NCBI GenBank assembly: GCA_012727625.1
Contig: JAAYGP010000174.1
Location: 1 to 6,035 of the forward strand
Length of the DNA: 6,035 nucleotides
Direction: 5' to 3'
From: Clostridiaceae bacterium
GTDB lineage: Bacteria > Bacillota > Clostridia > DSM-8532
The notes beneath the pieces were generated by a model. That model saw nothing but the letters and a program-made list of their open reading frames with translations, was not told the origin of the DNA and searched no databases. A program made the position numbers and the translations under genes. Of this stretch, positions 1-5,420 are shown piece after piece; the stretch's first letter is position 1, and the number at the start of each line of letters is the position of its first letter.

Positions 1-786
1 ATTGTTCTAAATCCCGGGAGAACAGGAGGCGCCCTGGAGTTTTTAAATGTTATACGAGACAGGGGATGCAAGGCTGATGTAGTGGTTTGTGAAGCGCAAA
101 CCTTGATTTATGCGTGCAGATCAATTAATCCGGCTCAAACACATATTTTTCGCATAAAGAACAGCGTTCCGGTGGCAGCAATACCGGCCCACAAGACGCC
201 TGAAGTTGTTAAAATTCTGCGCAATGCATTTTCACAGTTCATACCGGGTGACAATGTTATTAAAACAAGTCTTGATAATATCGGTTCCATTTTTCACCCT
301 GCCTTAACCGTATTGAATGCTGCAAGAATTGAAAGCACAAACGGTGATTTTGATTATTATACCGACGGTGTAACCCCTTCCGTCAGCTTAATTCTGGAAA
401 GCATGGACAAGGAAAGGGTCAGTGTGGCAGAATCATTGGGATTCCGGGCTATGACAGCAAGAGAGTGGCTTTACATTGCGTATGATTCCGTTGGAAGAAC
501 CTTATATGAAGCAATGAGAAATAACAGGGGTTACGATGGAATAAAGGCCCCCAAAACAATTATGAGCCGTTACATTACAGAAGATATTCCCATGAGCCTT
601 GTACCAATTTCATCCCTGGGCAGATTGGTAAATGTACCGACCCCGACAATAGATTCCATAATCCTGTTGGGTTCAATACTCCATCAGGTTGATTATCGTT
701 CTGTCGGGCGAACTGTTGAGACAATGGGTCTTAGTGGTATGACTCTGAAAGAAATACGAAACTTTGTCATAAACGGTGAAAAGTAA
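1..786 (+). CDS. Opine (octopine/nopaline) dehydrogenase family protein, 5'-partial
   Basis: The frame is open from the first base, so the start lies upstream; 261 residues and the stop are visible, against roughly 360 for the whole family. Opine dehydrogenases use NAD(P)H to join an amino acid's amino group reductively to a 2-oxo acid, or the reverse, in the cytoplasm. The visible part begins in the late Rossmann domain (NPGRTGGALEF, residues 4-14) and runs through the C-terminal octopine-dehydrogenase domain. Family-typical stretches are FHPALTVLNAARIE (98-111), RYITEDIP (190-197) and VPTPTIDSII (212-221). His99, Arg190 and Asp195 fall at the spacing of the catalytic His/Arg/Asp set described for N-(1-D-carboxyethyl)-L-norvaline and octopine dehydrogenases, so the fragment looks intact and probably active. 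The substrate pair cannot be read from sequence. A GTG at 82 could be mistaken for a start, but homology-like sequence continues upstream of it. A hairpin 148 bases past the stop separates it from the transporter operon. Confidence 0.85.
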   Translation: MVLNPGRTGGALEFLNVIRDRGCKADVVVCEAQTLIYACRSINPAQTHIFRIKNSVPVAAIPAHKTPEVVKILRNAFSQFIPGDNVIKTSLDNIGSIFHPALTVLNAARIESTNGDFDYYTDGVTPSVSLILESMDKERVSVAESLGFRAMTAREWLYIAYDSVGRTLYEAMRNNRGYDGIKAPKTIMSRYITEDIPMSLVPISSLGRLVNVPTPTIDSIILLGSILHQVDYRSVGRTVETMGLSGMTLKEIRNFVINGEK

Positions 787-933
787 AAAGTCTCCGGTAT
801 TCTCCAAAGCATGATGTATAAAAGGAAAGTGCTGATAATTGTATTTTATGTAATTATACCATTAATTTAACAAAATAAGTATCTATTTGGGAAATCATCA
901 GTATAAATAAGGTTTGAATATTGGGTCTGGCAT

Positions 934-970
934 TAAAAAAGCTTGTCGCAACAAAACACAAGCTTTTTTA
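934..970 (+). terminator. Intrinsic-terminator-like hairpin after the dehydrogenase gene
   Basis: AAAAAAGCTTGT (935-946) is perfectly complementary to ACAAGCTTTTTT (958-969), with one further T-A pair outside and an 11-base loop. The A-run before and T-run after make it a candidate terminator in both directions, with more T residues following on the plus strand (976-981). The stem has only a few G-C pairs, so strength is uncertain. It lies 148 bases beyond the dehydrogenase stop and is the only clear stop signal for that gene in the gap. Confidence 0.6.
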
Positions 971-1162
971 TATTGCTTTTTTTGCTTCCTCAAAGTCCGG
1001 AACTCATGGTGCCTGTCGGAAGTGAGTAAACAAAGTTTTATATTCAGTTGCAAATATTTATGTGCTGTTGCAATTTTTTTGATGGCTGTGTTACGTAAAC
1101 CTGAACGGATGTTGCGTAATTTTACAAACTGTTTCAATACTTTCGATAGTTTGCTTACATTA

Positions 1163-1192
1163 TTGCAAGGTCAATGACCTTAATATTAAAAT
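1163..1192 (+). promoter_or_regulatory. Candidate promoter A of the transporter operon
   Basis: TTGCAA (1163-1168, 4 of 6 matches to the -35 consensus) is followed after 18 bases by TAAAAT (1187-1192, 5 of 6 matches to -10). Initiation near 1199 would give a leader of about 175 bases that contains the stem-loops at 1223-1294. The perfect dyad 1167-1181 fills most of the spacer. The region is AT-rich, where such matches arise easily, so this is one of several possibilities. A perfect TTGACA at 1197-1202 with a poor GATACG at 1219-1224 (16-base spacer) is another. Confidence 0.35.
1167..1181. promoter_or_regulatory. Perfect 15-bp dyad, candidate regulator site
   Basis: AAGGTCA-A-TGACCTT is a perfect 7+7 inverted repeat around a single base. 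The centre is too tight for an RNA hairpin, so it is better read as a DNA site for a dimeric regulator. It sits in the spacer of candidate promoter A and just upstream of the TTGACA at 1197. I do not recognise it as the site of a specific regulator family, and no regulator gene is in the window. Confidence 0.4.
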
Positions 1193-1222
1193 TAGATTGA
1201 CAGTACTGTTAAAAAAATGATA

Positions 1223-1300
1223 CGGGTATGAGTAAATATTTTTGATGATGCTTTATACCCGAAAGCAAGTCAGGCAAGGCTGCCTGCATGCTTTATTTTG
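1223..1300 (+). promoter_or_regulatory. Structured 5' leader with terminator-like hairpin (possible attenuator)
   Basis: Stem I pairs CGGGTAT (1223-1229) with ATACCCG (1255-1261). Stem II starts at the next base: AAAGCA (1262-1267) with TGCTTT (1289-1294), and CAGGCA (1271-1276) with TGCCTG (1281-1286) around the loop AGGC, with a small internal loop between. Stem II is followed by ATTTTGTTTG, a broken T-run of the kind seen at weak intrinsic terminators. AAAGCA can instead pair with an identical TGCTTT at 1249-1254 around a 7-base loop, which would break stem I and the base of stem II. No known riboswitch class is recognised. It applies only if transcription starts upstream of 1223; an RNA beginning near 1231 would carry stem II alone. 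Confidence 0.4.
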
Positions 1301-1326
1301 TTTGTTACCGGTAACCATATCATAAT
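1298..1326 (+). promoter_or_regulatory. Candidate promoter C, close to the transporter operon
   Basis: TTGTTT (1298-1303, only 3 of 6 matches to -35) and CATAAT (1321-1326, 5 of 6 matches to -10) are separated by an ideal 17 bases. A start near 1333 would give a leader of about 40 bases ending at the Shine-Dalgarno site of the binding-protein gene. The spacer carries the dyad GTTACCGGTAAC, the usual arrangement for a repressor-controlled promoter. The weak -35 box keeps confidence modest. Confidence 0.35.
1304..1315. promoter_or_regulatory. Perfect dyad GTTACCGGTAAC, candidate LacI/GalR-type operator
   Basis: This 12-base perfect palindrome has a central CG, the usual layout of operators bound by LacI/GalR-family sugar repressors. 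It lies 59 bases before the start of a sugar-type ABC transporter operon and within the spacer of candidate promoter C, where a bound repressor would block RNA polymerase. The family assignment is inferred from symmetry and context; no regulator gene is in the window. Confidence 0.5.
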
Positions 1327-1355
1327 ATTGTTATGAATGGTAGCCATAAGAAATG

Positions 1356-1364
1356 AAAGGGGGA
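1356..1364 (+). promoter_or_regulatory. Shine-Dalgarno site that sets the binding-protein start
   Basis: AAAGGGGGA lies 7 bases before GTG 1371 and 10 bases before ATG 1374, but directly after the ATG at 1353. The 1353 codon therefore cannot be the start served by this site. The signal peptide beginning at 1374 agrees. Confidence 0.75.
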
Positions 1365-1373
1365 AATTTTGTG

Positions 1374-2966
1374 ATGAAAAGAATGTTTGCTGTCGTCGTG
1401 GTTTTGATTATGGTATTATCACTTGTGGCATGTCAGCCAATTGGTACCGGAACCACACAGACAACATCCGGAACACAGGCACCAACTGCTGGCACCTCCG
1501 AAAGCCAGGCAGTACAACCATCAGGCAAAATATTTAGTGATGACGTTGAGCTTAGAATAATCGTAGGTTCACACGCTTCCTATCCTTACGATGAAAACTG
1601 GAAAATTTGGCAGTATGTTAAGGAAGCATTGGGAGGCAATGTCATAATTGAACCTATTATGGACAGCTGGGATACAAAGATCAGCCTTTTGATGGCTTCA
1701 AGAGATCAGCTTCCGGACGTATTACACGCTCCCAACAAGACTACTGTTGACAGATATGCACTTGACGGAGCATTTGTTTCCATAATGGATAATCTTGACA
1801 AGCTTCCAAACTTCAAGAAATGGATGGATACAACACCTGAAAGTGAAGCGTATATCAGAAGTCGTGTTTCAGGCGATGGAAATGTTTATCACTTCCCGAC
1901 CTACGGTCTGCACACTGTTAACAACATAAGAACCTGGCTTTACAGAAAGGATATTTTTGAAGAGCATAAACTGGAAGTTCCTCAGGATTGGAATGAGCTT
2001 TATGCGGTAGGTAAAAAGCTTAAAGAACTGTATCCGGATTCCTATCCTATTTGTAACCGTGAAGCCATGAATAAGCTGAGCACTTTTGGACCTCAGTGGA
2101 AGCCTTATATGCAGAATAAATTCTATTATGACTTTGTAAACAACAAATGGTCATACGGTATAATTGAACCGGAATTTAGAGAATTGTTCACAATGTATAA
2201 GAAATTCTACGATGAAGGATTGCTGCCTGTAAACTTGATGACAATGGTTACCAATGACTGGAGAACTCTTGTTGCAAATAACCAGGGATTCATTTTCAAT
2301 GATTACCTGATAAGAATAGACATGTTCCAGTCAGCAGCAAGAGTTGACAATCCCAATTTTACATTGACTGCGTTAGAACCTCCAAAAGGTCTGACACCTA
2401 ACGCAACAAGGCTTATGCCTAAATCAAACTCTGAATACACAGGATACGTGGTTTGCAATACAGGTAAAAAGGATAGAATCGCAAATGCATTCAAATATGT
2501 TGACTGGTTCTACAGTGATGAAGGAAAAGAAATTATAAGCTGGGGTAAAGAAGGCGAAACATATAAGGTTGTTGACGGCAGGAAGCAGTTTATTCTTGAC
2601 GAACAGAATACACCTGCACGTAACCTCTATGGTGTAGGAACCTATGGCTTGTACCAGCTGGTTGACGTTGAATCAAACGAAGCCCTGTACACAGATGAAA
2701 GCAATGAAAACGCACACCGCATTATTAATTGGCTTGAACCTCAATTCAACCCATATGAATGGCTGTCCCTGAATGAGGAAGAAGTGCTTGTGAAACAGGA
2801 AATTGAAGTTAACATTGATTCTTTCGTTAACGACCAGCTTTCGAAATTCTTCCTGGGCGAAAGACCAATGTCTGAATGGGATAACTTTGTTCAGGAAATA
2901 TACCACATGGGTCTTGAACAAATGCTTGAGGTTTACGAACAAGCATATGCACGTACTCTTAAATAA
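1374..2966 (+). CDS. ABC transporter solute-binding lipoprotein (family 1, LplA/YtcQ-like)
   Basis: This 530-aa protein should sit on the outer face of the membrane, bind an extracellular solute and deliver it to the two permeases encoded next. MKRMF is followed by a hydrophobic core and the lipobox LVAC with Cys20, giving a lipoprotein signal peptide, then a Thr/Ser/Gly/Ala-rich linker to about residue 50. The body looks like the long family-1 binding proteins that pair with LplB/YtcP-type permeases. Examples are YRKDIFEEHKLEVPQDWNEL (190-209) and WGKEGETYKVVDGRK (390-404), a near-C-terminal motif of that group. I chose ATG 1374 because the Shine-Dalgarno site at 1356-1364 overlaps nothing downstream and the signal peptide starts there; GTG 1371 is nearly equal, and ATG 1353 would add seven residues ahead of the signal. 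Known relatives bind oligosaccharides such as alginate or pectin fragments, so a saccharide is likely but the substrate is not readable. Confidence 0.9.
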   Translation: MKRMFAVVVVLIMVLSLVACQPIGTGTTQTTSGTQAPTAGTSESQAVQPSGKIFSDDVELRIIVGSHASYPYDENWKIWQYVKEALGGNVIIEPIMDSWDTKISLLMASRDQLPDVLHAPNKTTVDRYALDGAFVSIMDNLDKLPNFKKWMDTTPESEAYIRSRVSGDGNVYHFPTYGLHTVNNIRTWLYRKDIFEEHKLEVPQDWNELYAVGKKLKELYPDSYPICNREAMNKLSTFGPQWKPYMQNKFYYDFVNNKWSYGIIEPEFRELFTMYKKFYDEGLLPVNLMTMVTNDWRTLVANNQGFIFNDYLIRIDMFQSAARVDNPNFTLTALEPPKGLTPNATRLMPKSNSEYTGYVVCNTGKKDRIANAFKYVDWFYSDEGKEIISWGKEGETYKVVDGRKQFILDEQNTPARNLYGVGTYGLYQLVDVESNEALYTDESNENAHRIINWLEPQFNPYEWLSLNEEEVLVKQEIEVNIDSFVNDQLSKFFLGERPMSEWDNFVQEIYHMGLEQMLEVYEQAYARTLK

Positions 2967-3039
2967 AAGTGACTTGATATATCGACAGCAGTTTGTGGCC
3001 GATGGCTGCACAGGAAGACATAATTACTGTTTTTACACA

Positions 3040-3060
3040 GCTACGTAAAACCTACGCAGC
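3040..3060 (+). other. Small imperfect hairpin between binding-protein and first permease genes
   Basis: GCT-A-CGTA (3040-3047) pairs with TACG-C-AGC (3053-3060) around a 5-base loop, with one mismatch. It is followed by A residues rather than T, so it is not an intrinsic terminator for the operon. It may help protect the 3' end of the binding-protein message, together with the stronger structure downstream, but it could also be chance. Confidence 0.3.
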
Positions 3061-3092
3061 GGAAAAAAACCCGAGTTTGTTTGGGAATGATA

Positions 3093-3154
3093 TTCGAAAG
3101 CTTACATTTTGATGGCAAAGCAGGATGCTTTTAAGCATCCTGCCTGCTATCGAA
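3093..3154 (+). other. Two-tier intercistronic stem-loop
   Basis: The inner hairpin is perfect: GCAGGATGCTT (3120-3130) against AAGCATCCTGC (3133-3143), in practice a 10-bp stem with a TTTA loop. An outer stem pairs 3093-3101 (TTCGAAAGC) with 3146-3154 (GCTATCGAA), eight of nine positions matched. No T-run follows, so it is not a standard terminator. In binding-protein-dependent operons such structures commonly sit after the binding-protein gene and keep that message more abundant than the permease message, through 3' stabilisation, processing or partial termination. That role is inferred here. The stem ends 33 bases before the permease start and leaves its Shine-Dalgarno site free. Confidence 0.55.
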
Positions 3155-3172
3155 AAAACTAAATATCCAGCG

Positions 3173-3179
3173 GAAAGGG
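3173..3179 (+). promoter_or_regulatory. Shine-Dalgarno site that sets the first permease start
   Basis: GAAAGGG lies 8 bases before ATG 3188. The longer in-frame start at 3125 has no ribosome site and falls inside the stem-loop, so 3188 is preferred. Confidence 0.7.
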
Positions 3180-3187
3180 TTAATTTT

Positions 3188-4156
3188 ATGAAAGCAAGCA
3201 TGGCAAAAAAGTCGGGTCATGGCATGGTAATACCCGGGCGAAAGATAGAAAGAAATAATTTGCTGCTTAAACTAAAGGATGGAAAATATCTTTTGTTGAT
3301 GGTTTTACCTGCTTTTATTTATTATATATTGTTTAAGTATATTCCTATGTGGGGCGTGTTAATTAGTTTTCAAAGATATAGCCCGTTTAAAGGATTTTAT
3401 GGAAGCCCATGGGTTGGTTTGCAGCACTATCAGATTTTCTTCAAAAGCCCGTTTTGGTGGCGCTGCGTAAGGAATACACTGTTGCTTTCGCTTTATTCTA
3501 TTCTTTGGAGTTTTCCTGCTCCGATAATATTTGCACTGGTATTGAATGAAGTGAAAAACCTGAGGTTTAAAAAACTGGTTCAGACTGTAAGTTATATGCC
3601 TCACTTTTTATCGACGGTTGTCGTTGTAGGTTTGTTTTATATGTTCCTGTCTCCAAATACCGGCCCGGTCCAAAAGGTAATTGTGGCTATGGGCGGTGAA
3701 AAGAGCGACTTATTTGCTCAGGCCAGATACTTCAGAACAATATATATTTCTTCAGGTATCTGGCAGAGTACAGGATGGGGAGCCATTATATACCTTGCAG
3801 CTCTTTCAAACATCGATCCAACACTGTATGAGTCTGCGACCATTGACGGGGCAAGCAAGTTCCAGCAGTTAAAATACATTACTATTCCGTCGATTATACC
3901 AACAATAGTAATTATGCTGCTGCTTAGGCTGTCCCATGTGCTTGGGGTTGGTTTTGAAAAAGCTTTCCTCCTGCAGAACGACGCTAACCATGAGACGTCA
4001 GATGTGCTGGAAACTTTCGTATACCGAACCGGAATTTCCGGTGGAAATTACAGTTACGGTACAGCAATAGGACTGCTTACTTCTGTGGTTAACTTATGTT
4101 TCTTGTTTATTTTTAACGGAATATCAAGAAAAATAAGTGAAACAAGCTTGTGGTAG
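3188..4156 (+). CDS. ABC sugar-transporter permease 1 (LplB/YteP type)
   Basis: This is a 322-aa integral membrane subunit that should pair with the permease encoded next to form the transport channel. About six membrane segments are visible, near residues 34-52, 96-118, 131-155, 184-207, 231-250 and 292-312. The sequence MVLPAFIYYILFKYIPMWG (38-56), followed by an F-Q-R-Y-S-P-F-K-G-F run, is typical of LplB-type permeases of the CUT1 sugar-importer group. The EAA loop that docks on the ATPase is present at 214-234, with Glu215, Asp220-Gly221 and Pro234 in the canonical spacing. The start at 3188 is chosen by the ribosome site at 3173-3179; an upstream in-frame ATG at 3125 would add 21 residues ahead of the usual N-terminus. 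It follows the binding-protein gene after 221 bases and precedes the second permease by 15. No ATPase gene is adjacent, as is common for this group, whose members can share an MsmX-type ATPase. Confidence 0.92.
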   Translation: MKASMAKKSGHGMVIPGRKIERNNLLLKLKDGKYLLLMVLPAFIYYILFKYIPMWGVLISFQRYSPFKGFYGSPWVGLQHYQIFFKSPFWWRCVRNTLLLSLYSILWSFPAPIIFALVLNEVKNLRFKKLVQTVSYMPHFLSTVVVVGLFYMFLSPNTGPVQKVIVAMGGEKSDLFAQARYFRTIYISSGIWQSTGWGAIIYLAALSNIDPTLYESATIDGASKFQQLKYITIPSIIPTIVIMLLLRLSHVLGVGFEKAFLLQNDANHETSDVLETFVYRTGISGGNYSYGTAIGLLTSVVNLCFLFIFNGISRKISETSLW

Positions 4157-4164
4157 AAAGGAGG
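4157..4164 (+). promoter_or_regulatory. Strong Shine-Dalgarno site of second permease gene
   Basis: AAAGGAGG begins directly after the stop of the first permease gene and ends 7 bases before ATG 4172. It is near-perfectly complementary to the 16S rRNA 3' end. Confidence 0.85.
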
Positions 4165-4171
4165 TCTGGAT

Positions 4172-5050
4172 ATGGTAACTTCAAAAAAAATTACAGTTTG
4201 GGATGTTCTTAGAACCGTGTTTTTATTGCTTATCATTGTCTCAATTTTATATCCGTTTTTGTATATGATCAGCGTATCCCTGTCAAGTAATCATCATGTG
4301 GTGAAAAATGACATTACATTTTATCCAAAGGGATTACAGTTTGATGTATATAAAATCGTGCTCAGAGACGATCGGATCTTACTTGCTTATAAAAACACAA
4401 TAATTTATACAGTAGCTGGAACTGCACTTTCTTTGTTTTTAACAACAATAGCAGGGTACGCTTTAAGCAAAAAGAACAGGCTTCCTTTTTACAATGTTAT
4501 AAATTCAATGATGATTGCGACAATGTTCTTCAGCGGAGGTATGATTCCATCATATCTGACTGTTGTTAATGTATTGGGTTTGTATGATAACATATGGGCA
4601 GTAATTGTTCCTTCATGTATCGGAACGTCAAATGTTATAATAATGAGGACGTTTTTCTCTCAATTCCCGGCGGAGATTGAAGAGTCCGGAAGAATTGACG
4701 GTTTAAATGATGTTGGAGTCTTGTGGTATTTGGTATTACCAACATCCACGGCAATACTGGCAACAATGGGGTTGTTCTACGCGGTAGGACAGTGGAATGC
4801 TTTTTTCACCCCTCTTATTTATTTAAAGTCACAGAATAAATTCCCGCTTCAAATTATTCTGAGACAGATAGTAATGAGAAGCCAGATGGAAGATAACGCT
4901 ATACTTTATTCAGCCGGCGGTAACATTATACCTGAGGATTCGGTGAAGTATGCAACCATATTTGTGGCAACTGCGCCGATTATCGCAGTATATCCATGGC
5001 TGCAGAAGTATTTTGTGAAAGGTGTAATGATTGGCTCACTTAAAGGTTAA
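4172..5050 (+). CDS. ABC sugar-transporter permease 2 (YtcP/LplC type)
   Basis: At 292 aa, this is the second channel subunit of the importer, usual length for the YtcP/LplC (CUT1, MalG-like) group. About six membrane segments are visible, near residues 14-36, 75-98, 110-130, 141-160, 187-208 and 260-280. Group-typical sequence includes the ILYPFLYMISVSLSS stretch (25-39), SGGMIPSYL (121-129), and the run after it through GLYDNIWAVIVP. The EAA loop that contacts the ATPase spans 170-190, with Glu170-Glu171, Gly173, Asp176-Gly177 and Pro190 all in place. The C-terminus, GVMIGSLKG, is also characteristic of the group. It is translationally close to permease 1 (15-base gap filled by a strong ribosome site) and is the last gene of the operon, with a terminator hairpin 36 bases after its stop. 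Confidence 0.93.
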   Translation: MVTSKKITVWDVLRTVFLLLIIVSILYPFLYMISVSLSSNHHVVKNDITFYPKGLQFDVYKIVLRDDRILLAYKNTIIYTVAGTALSLFLTTIAGYALSKKNRLPFYNVINSMMIATMFFSGGMIPSYLTVVNVLGLYDNIWAVIVPSCIGTSNVIIMRTFFSQFPAEIEESGRIDGLNDVGVLWYLVLPTSTAILATMGLFYAVGQWNAFFTPLIYLKSQNKFPLQIILRQIVMRSQMEDNAILYSAGGNIIPEDSVKYATIFVATAPIIAVYPWLQKYFVKGVMIGSLKG

Positions 5051-5085
5051 GCTTTGTGATAAATATGATTTCATATGTGTAAATC

Positions 5086-5124
5086 GGGCTCCCCTGAATA
5101 AATAGGAGGAGCCCTTTGGTTTTA
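5086..5124 (+). terminator. Intrinsic terminator of the transporter operon
   Basis: GGGCTCC (5086-5092) pairs perfectly with GGAGCCC (5108-5114), and the tail TTTGGTTTTATAAC is T-rich. The loop is 15 bases and may be shortened by extra C-G pairs. It lies 36 bases past the last permease stop and no further plus-strand gene follows. On the minus strand it would lack a good T-run, so it is probably not the carboxypeptidase terminator. Confidence 0.75.
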
Positions 5125-5420
5125 TAACAAAACATAAAACAGGTGCCATAACAGTAAGATAACTGCCTATCCATTCAGCTGTAAAGCAAGTCCTTACAGA
5201 TATCCTTTTTCCCGGCTGCAGGATAAAATGCTACCGCAATATTGCTTTTGTGAAAGGCTTGATATACCCTATGCATATGTTTTGCGGAATCATTCCCAGG
5301 AGCAGGGAACAACTCGTGATAACCTCTGACGCAGGTATTCATCCCGGCAATCAGGCTTCATCGATAAAAGATACCTGACAATAATACTGCGAAAGAACGG
5401 CGCTAAGCCTGTAAAATACA
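5125..5420. other. Convergent intergenic region
   Basis: These 296 bases lie between the transporter terminator and the 3' end of the carboxypeptidase gene. No promoter, RNA gene or clear minus-strand terminator was found. Small dyads are present: CAGGTAT (5332-5338) with ATACCTG (5371-5377), TTCCC (5293-5297) with GGGAA (5305-5309), and GCAATATTGC (5236-5245). None has a T-run. The region is richer in G+C than the other gap and is long for a space between two convergent genes. The minus-strand frame at 5178-5402 is the only content that looks coding. Confidence 0.5.
5178..5402 (-). pseudogene. Possible gene remnant: protein-like minus-strand frame with one in-frame TGA
   Basis: Reading leftwards from 5402 to the stop at 5175-5177, this frame has 75 codons interrupted only by a TGA at 5358-5360. 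The uninterrupted part is 60 codons, the longest ATG-started piece being 55 residues from ATG 5342. The translation is balanced and protein-like rather than biased as shadows usually are, for example YHELFPAPGNDSAKHMHRVY followed by NIAVAFYPAAGKKDI. Codons favour a purine in first position. I do not recognise a family. There is no Shine-Dalgarno site before ATG 5342, and a 72-codon plus-strand frame overlaps it (5163-5376), so chance openness in a less AT-rich stretch is a real alternative. It lies just downstream of the carboxypeptidase stop on the same strand and could be the eroded end of a former neighbour. Confidence 0.22.

Larger units (their letters stand above)
787..1373. other. Long intergenic and leader region between dehydrogenase gene and transporter operon
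   Basis: This gap of about 590 bases is A+T-rich and holds no convincing gene. Open frames on both strands around 900-1180 run through the terminator hairpin, have no Shine-Dalgarno site and give low-complexity, Cys/Phe/Lys-rich translations. The left part (787-930) is AT-rich with nothing recognisable. The hairpin at 934-970 comes next, then a stretch at 1040-1160 with repeated TTGCAA words. From 1163 onward lie the control elements of the transporter operon, which are listed separately. The distance from the dehydrogenase stop to the transporter start suggests a dedicated regulatory region. Confidence 0.7.

Noticed and set aside
898..1137. Minus-strand open frame of 79 codons over the same region
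   Set aside because: It also crosses the hairpin, is Lys/Arg-rich as expected for AT-rich non-coding sequence, and overlaps the opposite frame.
914..1177. Plus-strand open frame of 87 codons in the long intergenic region
   Set aside because: It begins at a TTG with no Shine-Dalgarno site, runs through the terminator hairpin at 934-970, and its translation is rich in Cys, Phe and Lys with no recognisable domain.
1197..1224. Promoter with perfect TTGACA (1197-1202) and GATACG (1219-1224)
   Set aside because: The -35 is perfect, but the -10 matches only 3 of 6 bases at a 16-base spacing. It is kept as an alternative mentioned under candidate promoter A rather than as its own feature.
1304..1315. 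Catabolite-responsive (CcpA cre) site reading of the GTTACCGGTAAC dyad
   Set aside because: It does not fit the usual TGNAARCGNNWNCA-type pattern; a generic LacI/GalR-type operator is the better description.
1353..1373. ATG 1353 as start of the binding-protein gene
   Set aside because: The Shine-Dalgarno sequence lies after this codon, and the seven extra residues would precede a complete lipoprotein signal peptide.
3125..3187. ATG 3125 as start of the first permease gene
   Set aside because: It lies inside the perfect intercistronic stem with no ribosome site, while ATG 3188 has GAAAGGG at 8 bases.
5163..5379. Plus-strand open frame of 72 codons in the convergent gap
   Set aside because: The first ATG (5271) leaves only 35 residues, no Shine-Dalgarno site precedes it, and the opposite-strand frame has a more protein-like translation. 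It is recorded as a competing reading of the same DNA.
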